From positions 5,616,501-5,680,500 of the forward strand of contig JABWDB010000014.1 in the NCBI GenBank assembly GCA_019614645.1: a stretch of DNA of 64,000 nt. The letters are read 5' to 3'. Position numbers and translations under genes: made by a program. Of the stretch, positions 57,440 through 64,000 are shown piece after piece (the first letter of the stretch is position 1; every line of letters begins with the position of its first letter). The notes below the pieces were generated by a model. That model worked only from the letters and a program-made list of their open reading frames with translations, did not search any database and was not told the DNA's origin. Source of the DNA: Stratiolaelaps scimitus. Taxonomy: Eukaryota; Arthropoda; Arachnida; Mesostigmata; Laelapidae.

Positions 57440-58900
57440 AAATATATTAGCCGTTATACTTTACACGGAAGTCACAATGGCCGGGGTCAGTGAACAAATG
57501 TAGTCCCGGAATGCAACAAAGAAACCGCCGCTTTGTATCGAAGTTCAACTCGAGTTGGTAAACATACTCATTAACAACAAAATGTGTAATTGAGTGGTTA
57601 GCTCTGGTCTTGCTTCTCAACGACTCAGCGAGACCGCAATAGCCTCACTAGTAGGACAGATAAACATGGCACAACCTTCCCCTGAATCTAATCATTGATA
57701 ACCTCAACGCCTCGCCTCACCGCATTTTAAAAATATCAATGAGCTCAATTAGGTATCCAAGCAAAGTTCTAATTACCATTCGTTTAATTTAATACGTTAT
57801 CAACGTTTTCTTCGCTTACAAATTGCTTGCCATTTAAATGTATAGCAATGCGCCATCTGCCGTATCCACTTACTCGCAATCGATGCTTGGAAGGTCGGTT
57901 TCCTCGTTACAGATCGCCTTTTTCACCGATGCTGCATTGGCCAGTCTTAACGCAAAGCCACTAAGTCGCTTAGGCTGCGTTAACTCGTTTCTGACCCACC
58001 CAAGTGCATTAGAGAGCGCCATGGGTATGATCGTGTGGCTCTTGCTAATATATCTCACGTTTTGTTGAATGTCACAAACTTGTTTACTCCTGGTGAGAAT
58101 GTCGTCATCGAGCCTCCTCGCCTCGTGTTAGGTAAACCTTTTCGCCATGATAATACAGGTGTGCCCTAATAAGCTTCACTCTTTAGACAAAAAAGAGTAA
58201 AATTAAGAAAAAATCATTGGCCAACCTGCCACACGCAAGTGTCCATTCTGGTAATCTGTTCCGGTAACCCGGAAAGCAATAAAAAGCACCGAGATCAGTC
58301 CGATCAGTTAGGCCTCGGATGTCAAATGGCCTCGCCGAGAGAGGCGAGGGCATTTCGCCTCTTCACAGCGAGGGAAAGGCGTATCAGAAGGAGGCCTGTC
58401 CCTCTGGGGAGGGATAGGCTATACAATATACACCTTTATTAACCAAAAGGGGTGGTACAGAGATTATTAAAGAAATTACATAAATTGGTAAAAGCGAGGT
58501 GAATTTTTACAATTGTGGTAATGGCATATGTCCACTTCCCGAGTCTCGTACGAGACGTGCGACTCTCCAGGAGAACAAATTATTTAGCTTTTCGGTGCGT
58601 GCTACTGACGCAGTGCGCACTGTACGTCCACTGCGCAGAGGGTTTGCACGAAATGCGACGAAATGTTTGACAGAACTATTTGGTCTTAGTCGCTGAAGCA
58701 AGCGTAGGTCCGCAGTATCTAATATCTATCTTCGAATATTCCGCCGAGATCAGGGTATCCAAAACGATACCTTTTTACAAGACGATGCGTTTCGCCCTCG
58801 TCGCGTTCAAGATGTTAAGGGGTCTGATGTCATCGCAGTTCGCCTCCCCGCTATCACCAGCCGCTCTAGTCGTCCCAATGCTATGGTTGTGCCACCTCTA
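57440..58900. other. No gene recognised
   Basis: A minus-strand open frame at 57870-58058 (RLSGFALRLANAASVKK) looks protein-like but matches no family I know and has stops around it. Nothing else was recognised. Confidence 0.35.
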
Positions 58901-58929
58901 GTTTTCTCGGAGTCGAGCAAACACGCTTT

Positions 58930-59500
58930 TGCCTACCGCTTGCCATCGGCATGGACTTCCCTCCCTCGTGAACTGCAAGCATTGGTGTGACTAAACAGTT
59001 TGTCGATCGCTGAATTATTAAAACACGTAGGTACCGTAGGTGGAAAATTTGTGCCTACTTGGGTATATTTATCATCCATAATATTCTGATGTCCTAAACG
59101 TTCATGATACTCTTTTATCACTACTTTATTACGAGATCCTAAAGCATGACAATAGGACGCGATATCAGCAAAAAGTCCATATACTATTAATAATTTTGTC
59201 ACATATCAACAATTCAACATTGTGATTCTCATTATGACACTCTTTGTTCTTGTGATTTTTACGAAGACGTGAAGCCTTCTCAAAACTACATCGATTAATA
59301 AACCATAGTTTTCTATTGTAATCTTTCAATCCTGCCCGTGCCTCGCGTGCCGAGAACCTTGATGTCCACAATTCTCCTTCCTGACTATTATAGTGTAAGG
59401 GAGACGTGCAGGAGGCTCTTACTGTCGTCAAGGTAGTGGTGGGGCTGTTTGGAAAAGTTTGGGCCGTCAACACAGGGAAAACAGGCATTACACTGTTCCT
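58930..59500 (-). pseudogene. Possible Copia-type retrotransposon fragment (pre-integrase region)
   Basis: On the minus strand EYHERLGHQNIMDDKY resembles the Copia pre-integrase motif (WHxRLGHxN). It is followed at the expected distance by PTCFNNSAIDKLFSH, similar to the CxxCxxGK segment, then REVHAD. Upstream is an unassigned basic segment. Stops and frame shifts are present. Only one good motif supports this call. Confidence 0.4.
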
Positions 59501-60060
59501 CTCACCGCACAGACCCGGCATGAACTGCCCTGTTCAGTTTCGCGGCCTGAGCCTGGCTCTGTCTCCGTCCGTGAAATGCCTAGGTCTAACTGTGCATAAG
59601 ACTCAAATGGTAAGATCATCATCTGGGGACGCTGCTGTCCAAGTGCCACGCGGTGATCGCCTCGATCCGTCGCCTTAGAGAATTGGGAGTGCCTTCAAAC
59701 TGTCCAATTCTCTTGTACAAAACCATATTTGTGCCTCTGATATGCTATGGGATGTCCATATGGGGTAGTGGCTTCAGTGGGATCCTTCATCGCGTCAAGG
59801 TCAGTCAGAACGATGCTCTCAGGGCCGTGTTTCGTAGACAGCGTAGAGATTCGGTTGCCGACCTCTTAAAAGAACCTTCTACCAATTGGGATGCCTTTTA
59901 CTGTTGAGAATCAAGTCGCCACGCTCTGACCTATCGACTACCAGCAGTTTGGAGACGTCACTCCCTCCGGAGACTACAGGCCTCCCTTCAGTAAAATTAT
60001 TTGCCCGTGAAGTCCAAAAAGAATTGCGAACACGCAGTAATTATGTTATCGGTGAATTGT
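59406..60060 (+). pseudogene. Non-LTR retrotransposon reverse transcriptase 3' fragment (Jockey/CR1-like)
   Basis: The plus strand reads VNTGKTGITLF (palm/thumb NxxKT motif), SPSVKCLGLT, then HAVIASIRRLRELGVPSNC, LICYGMSIWGSGFSG and VSQNDALRAVFR. The last blocks match the LINE relic at 41289-41651. A frame change near 59660 and a stop at 59907 make it inactive. Confidence 0.75.
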
Positions 60061-60284
60061 TCTGAAACCCGATGGTTTTATTGCAATTAAGTCTGATGTT
60101 GTACATATATCCTACTTGTCAATAATTGTGTTAAATCGACGAATATACCTGCATATATTGTCAAACAGTGAACAGTTGGCAATTATAATAAAAGCTGATT
60201 AATTAATAGTTATAATGTTATAATAACAGGACCGCTGCGGGTCCCTGTGCCAGGTCACTTTTACTTATTTTTTTTAAGAGAACT

Positions 60285-60352
60285 TAAGCGTCTTGTAATT
60301 GCAGTAAATGAACCTCAAAATGAAATAAAGATGAAATACTTCCGAAACCCTA
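60285..60352 (+). repeat. Family B SINE, 3' fragment
   Basis: GAGAACTTAAGCGTCTTGT, AATTGCAGTAAATGAACC and AAATAAAG match the 3' body of family B. Confidence 0.55.
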
Positions 60353-60719
60353 CTTAACTGCTTATCCTGTTCTCGCTGGTCTCATTATTGACTTTTGAAA
60401 GCCTCTTCTGAACGCACGCTTAATTATGAAGCCAGACGCAATCGTCTCTAGACATACATGTAATCATTTGCATGACTTGATCAACTCTGGAGGATACTTA
60501 ATTGGAAGAGCGCGCATACAAATATCTTTAAATGTCTGGGATCTCGATTGAGGAGAGTCATAGCTATTGGCTGCAGGGTATTGGCTAAAAAGTTGACCCA
60601 AGACACTGTGGGCAGGCGTCACATTGCTAATCTCCACAATATATTGGACGCCCGTTAATTATCTTGATAACAAAGGTGAGAATCATCGAAAGACCTCGCG
60701 GGATGTTCTATATCGCCTT

Positions 60720-60810
60720 TCTTTATCTGTGAATTATTGTCAGGTACGGCAAGACTAAAAATAAAGCAAATGTGGCCTTGGACATGTTCTAGTAATAAGA
60801 GCTACAGATT
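60720..60810 (+). repeat. Family C short repeat, diverged copy
   Basis: TTGTCAGGTACGGCAAGAC, AAAATAAAGCAAATGTGGCC, TTGGACATGTTCTAGTAAT and AAGAGCTACAG follow family C order. Confidence 0.6.
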
Positions 60811-60833
60811 ATAAATTCATAAAGATTTCAAGG

Positions 60834-60960
60834 GTAAAGGTAAAGGTAAAGGTTTAATGGTTTATTGAAGGAGCTGCAATTTTACAATGCTTAAGCTCTC
60901 TTATATGTCACACGGCAGGGCTCGAATGCTCGATGCAGGGTAGCTGCATCGTCATCGATG
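60834..60960 (-). repeat. tRNA-derived SINE, family B
   Basis: On the minus strand a B-box-like CATTCGAGCCCTG is followed by GTGTGACATATAAGAGAGC, TTAAGCATTGTAAAATTGC, AGCTCCTTCAATAAACC and a (CCTTTA)n tail. This is close to the copy at 24102-24250. Confidence 0.8.
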
Positions 60961-61299
60961 GAGAACGAGGGATGGCCGTATAGACCATGAACGGGCGGTT
61001 CTTCAACGAAAATTCGTCCTGTTATTGATTCCGGTACTGATTTCTACTGCTGCGTTTGCCTTTACGATAACTTTCATGGACAGTGACAACTACAGGCTAT
61101 GATAGGTTGACATGCATCTTTTAATCCTTCGTGGTGAGAAAAAAATGAGTGTGGCATTTCTGTTATATCATGCATTAGATCCACTTAGATAATGACGACC
61201 AAACAGCTGAGTGATAACTGACTATGTCTCCAAACACCTCCCTTCCAACACAATGTAAAGTTTTAAGAATTCTACTATAACCATACAATTTGCAATGGC
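60961..61299. other. No feature recognised
   Basis: Probably 3' flank of the R1-like element on the minus strand; no motif seen. Confidence 0.4.
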
Positions 61300-62800
61300 T
61301 TAAGATTCAGCTGTACTCTGTTCGGCACGCCTATTTAGTTGCTCTTGACTTGTTATTCGCATCCCTTTTGACAAGCCGGCCAATCTCCCAGGCTTCCCTC
61401 GATGTGACCGTGTGTGCCACAAGCTCTGACTGATTTCCACACAACATCCCTCGAGCCCCCCTGCCTGGCTGCCGCTAGTGGCACATTGGGTCACCGTGTG
61501 CTCAACGTCGTCCACGTCGCCCGCGTCGCATAGCACGCATATGTTCACCTGCGTCTTTCCGATCTTAGCCATGTCAAGTCTGGAGCTGTCCGTGGCCTAA
61601 TAGCACCTGCGTCGCCTCATACGTGAGCTCACCCATGTCGCACTCTAACCACACCCTGAGGTCTGGTATCAGACTTTTGGTCTAACACCCTTTCGTCACT
61701 CCCGGAGTAACCTGCGCCCACTCTTGCTGCCGGGGGTCGAGGGTGGCCCTCGGGGCCATGGTCGGATCAAGATTCCCAGCCGGGAGCCTGAGGCTTCTCT
61801 CCGTAGCTAGCAGGTTCCACGGTAACATTCTGGCTAGGGCCAGGAGGAAGTCGGTGGACACAGTCCTGCACGCCCGGCTCACCCTGATTGCCAGCATCCG
61901 TTGGGCCGACCTCAGCGTCCCCGTATTCTTCGCCGTGCGGAGCACCAGGTTCACCCATACTGGTGAAGCGTAAAGGGCCATAGACTCAGCTACCGATGCC
62001 AGCAGTCTCCTCTTCTCACTCCCTCCACCCTCGGAATCAGGCGCGCCAGGTTCAGGGATACTCGCTGTACCTTGGCTGTGGTGCTAGGCCGTTTAGCCTT
62101 TGGTCAAGAATGACTCCGGGGTATTTCGCCTCCCGCCTGATTTCTATCGGGTGACCGTCGAGCACGAGGTTGATCCCGCCTCCTCCTCCTGCCTGTTAGG
62201 TACACTACCTCTGCCTTAGTAGGGGCAAGCTGGAGATGGTGGGACTCCATCCACTGTACCACCCTACGTAAGGCTTCATTGGTCGTGCCCTCTACGCTGT
62301 CCTCGTTCTCGCCGTCACCATCACCGCCAGGTTATCCGCGTAGGCGAGGAGTTCGGCGCCCTCCGGCATCTCGGCTTGCAGAACCCCGTCATAGGCAAGG
62401 TCCCAGAGTACGGGCCCCAGAATCGAACCCTAAGGGACGCCTGCAGTAACCTCGTGCTCCACGCCCCCTGCGACAAACCTCGTCTTCCCAGGTACGACGA
62501 CAGAATCCGTCGGATCCCATCGGCGACTCGCTTCCGCTCCAGCGTCCTCATGATCACTCCCCAGTTAACCATGTTAAACGCATTTTTAACGTCCAGTAGG
62601 ATAAGGAGGACGAATCCCCGCGTCCTTCGGGGTTTCCCAGATTCCTCCCTGGCTCGCCGTATGACTCGACGCAGGGCTTCCAGGGTGGACAGCCCTTTCC
62701 GAAAGCCGCGTGCTGCGCGTCTGACAGTGCCTCCTTCTCCTCGATAGGGGGTATGAGAGCTATAATAGAATAATTGTTTTAGAAATGAACGAAGCACACA
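61300..62800 (-). pseudogene. R1-like non-LTR retrotransposon relic: reverse transcriptase and C-terminal Cys/His motif
   Basis: The minus strand follows R1-clade order: GFRKGLSTLEALRRVIRRA and LLDVKNAFNMVNW (RT box with catalytic Asp), ILSSYLGRR, GSILGPVLWDLAYDGVLQAE, LLAYADNLAVMVTARTRTA (the YADD box, here YADN), HHLQLAPTKAEVVYL, and farther down a C-terminal CVLCDAGDVDDVEHTVTQC motif typical of R1/Jockey ORF2 tails. There are frame breaks near 62450, 62180 and 61690. The apurinic endonuclease domain is absent within the window. The second catalytic Asp of YADD is Asn, so this copy is inactive. Confidence 0.85.
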
Positions 62801-63358
62801 ACAATCAACGAGGCGTGGATGGCGTGCAACGCCATGCGAACATCTACATTTACATTTACACTCTCTTTTCTGGCTACCCTCTTCGCCTCTACATTTATTC
62901 CTGCTCGTGATTGGCCCACGTGAACATAAAAGAACAATTTGTAGCTCTGTCAGGACATTTACAAATCATTGTAAGCATTTTCTGGTCAATATTTTCCAAA
63001 AGCATACAAGTATCATCGCATTCAATTTCGTTGACATCTACATTGCATCTAAACGTCACACGTTTAACTAAGTTATTTTGCATATTACAATAAATTTCCG
63101 ATCTTTGACCAATCCAGTATTGCATACTGGTGAGGCATATAGAATCACAGTGGTATATATTGTTTATACAGTTTCATGTACAGGTTGGCGTCCTTGAGGA
63201 CGATTGATCGCATTATCCACGTTATCTTCCTAGACCCAGTCGCCACGACGTCAGATGTATGCGGCGCGTTTGTCCTCAGTACATACTTTGTGACACTCGT
63301 TTATAGTCATTGTATTACGAGATTTCAGCGATGATGTAATCGCAGTTCTGTCAATAGA
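62801..63358. other. No feature recognised
   Basis: Spacer between two LINE relics; no motif found on either strand. Confidence 0.4.
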
Positions 63359-63900
63359 TCAACACTTGTATTGTATACACGTTCCCGAGTCGTTAGCCAG
63401 TGCTAGGTTCCTTATCCATTGTCTCCAATAGTCCATCCATAATGAGATTGAACACGAAAGGCGACGGAGCAACCCTGACCAACACCTCGTAGGCCTAAAG
63501 CGTATGACCTCACGAGTCAGCAGGTTTCTTGTTGATATGTCCAAATACACGGTAATAATAGCTGACCGTGGCCGATTTTGCGACAATTCCCTCAGCCGGG
63601 CCAGTTATCACACCCCCAGACCGAAAGATATATAGGTTCCCGAGCCTATCAGAGTTTAATGATACGTATCTTCGAGTTAGGGTAAATCGGGTCTCATCCC
63701 CAGATATTTGTCAGCTCCGTTGACAATCGAGAACATGATGTCCAGAGCAAAGATTCCAGTTCCCAGAGCGTCCAGTCACTGTGAGCCACAGACAGCGACC
63801 TCCTGTGATCATCACCCAGTACAGTGCCGGCTGCCTCAACCCCATGGCCTGGGTTTTTGTGCCAGCATGGATCTGACAAGTTTTTCAAGTGTCAGATCCG
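63359..63900 (-). pseudogene. Non-LTR retrotransposon reverse transcriptase fragment
   Basis: On the minus strand LRGVGQGCS, continued after a one-base shift by SPFVFNLIMDGLLETM, matches the RT box RGVRQGCPLSPLLFN. Flanking pieces (for example TEVYLDISTRN-like residues just upstream) have stops. Only one clear motif remains, so the clade is uncertain. Confidence 0.6.
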
Positions 63901-64000
63901 GCATAAAAAAAATTGGCTGAGAGGCGGGAGGAGGCTGTAAATAGTGGCGGAAAGTGCATCAGAAATAAAATGGTTTGTATAGTCTGCTCGAAAAGGCTGT

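Overview
This window is eukaryotic nuclear DNA. It contains spliced genes with GT-AG introns, tRNA-derived SINEs, several decayed LINE, LTR and DNA transposons, and many TA and GA microsatellites. There is no operon layout and no bacterial signal. The protein families (a p21-activated kinase and FAAH2-type amidases) and the transposon mix (mariner, R1-like, Gypsy and R2-type relics) point to an arthropod. A small chelicerate such as a mite is my guess, but the sequence alone does not prove it.

Layout. From 1 to 4787 there is no confident gene, only a large inverted repeat (59-910) and a SINE. From 4788 to 6445, minus strand, lie the first two coding exons of a PAK-family serine/threonine kinase; the rest of its kinase domain is outside the window. 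From 6446 to about 24100 is mostly non-coding, microsatellite-rich DNA with a dead mariner transposon (16076-17170). It also holds two weak candidate exons (17717-18014 minus, SEA-like; 21776-22016 plus, unidentified). From 24761 to 38859, minus strand, are two complete tandem paralogues of fatty-acid amide hydrolase 2, each of eight coding exons. From about 40800 to the end is a transposon graveyard: LINE relics, a Gypsy pol fragment, three fragments of an R2-type endonuclease tail, an R1-like relic, possible gag and Copia fragments, and at least three short interspersed repeat families.

The two FAAH2 genes have the same internal exon lengths (217, 190, 160, 267, 345, 117 and 102 bp) and phases, and both keep the Lys-Ser-Ser triad. 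They are a tandem duplication whose copies both look active. They probably act on lipid amides at membranes. PAK is unrelated to them and acts downstream of Rac/Cdc42.

I did not find a convincing new biological system. The most useful observations are the paralogue pair with a GT-to-GC donor change, precise target-site duplications that define two SINE-like families, a 188-bp near-perfect palindrome joining two transposon-like ends, and a 25-bp-arm hairpin.
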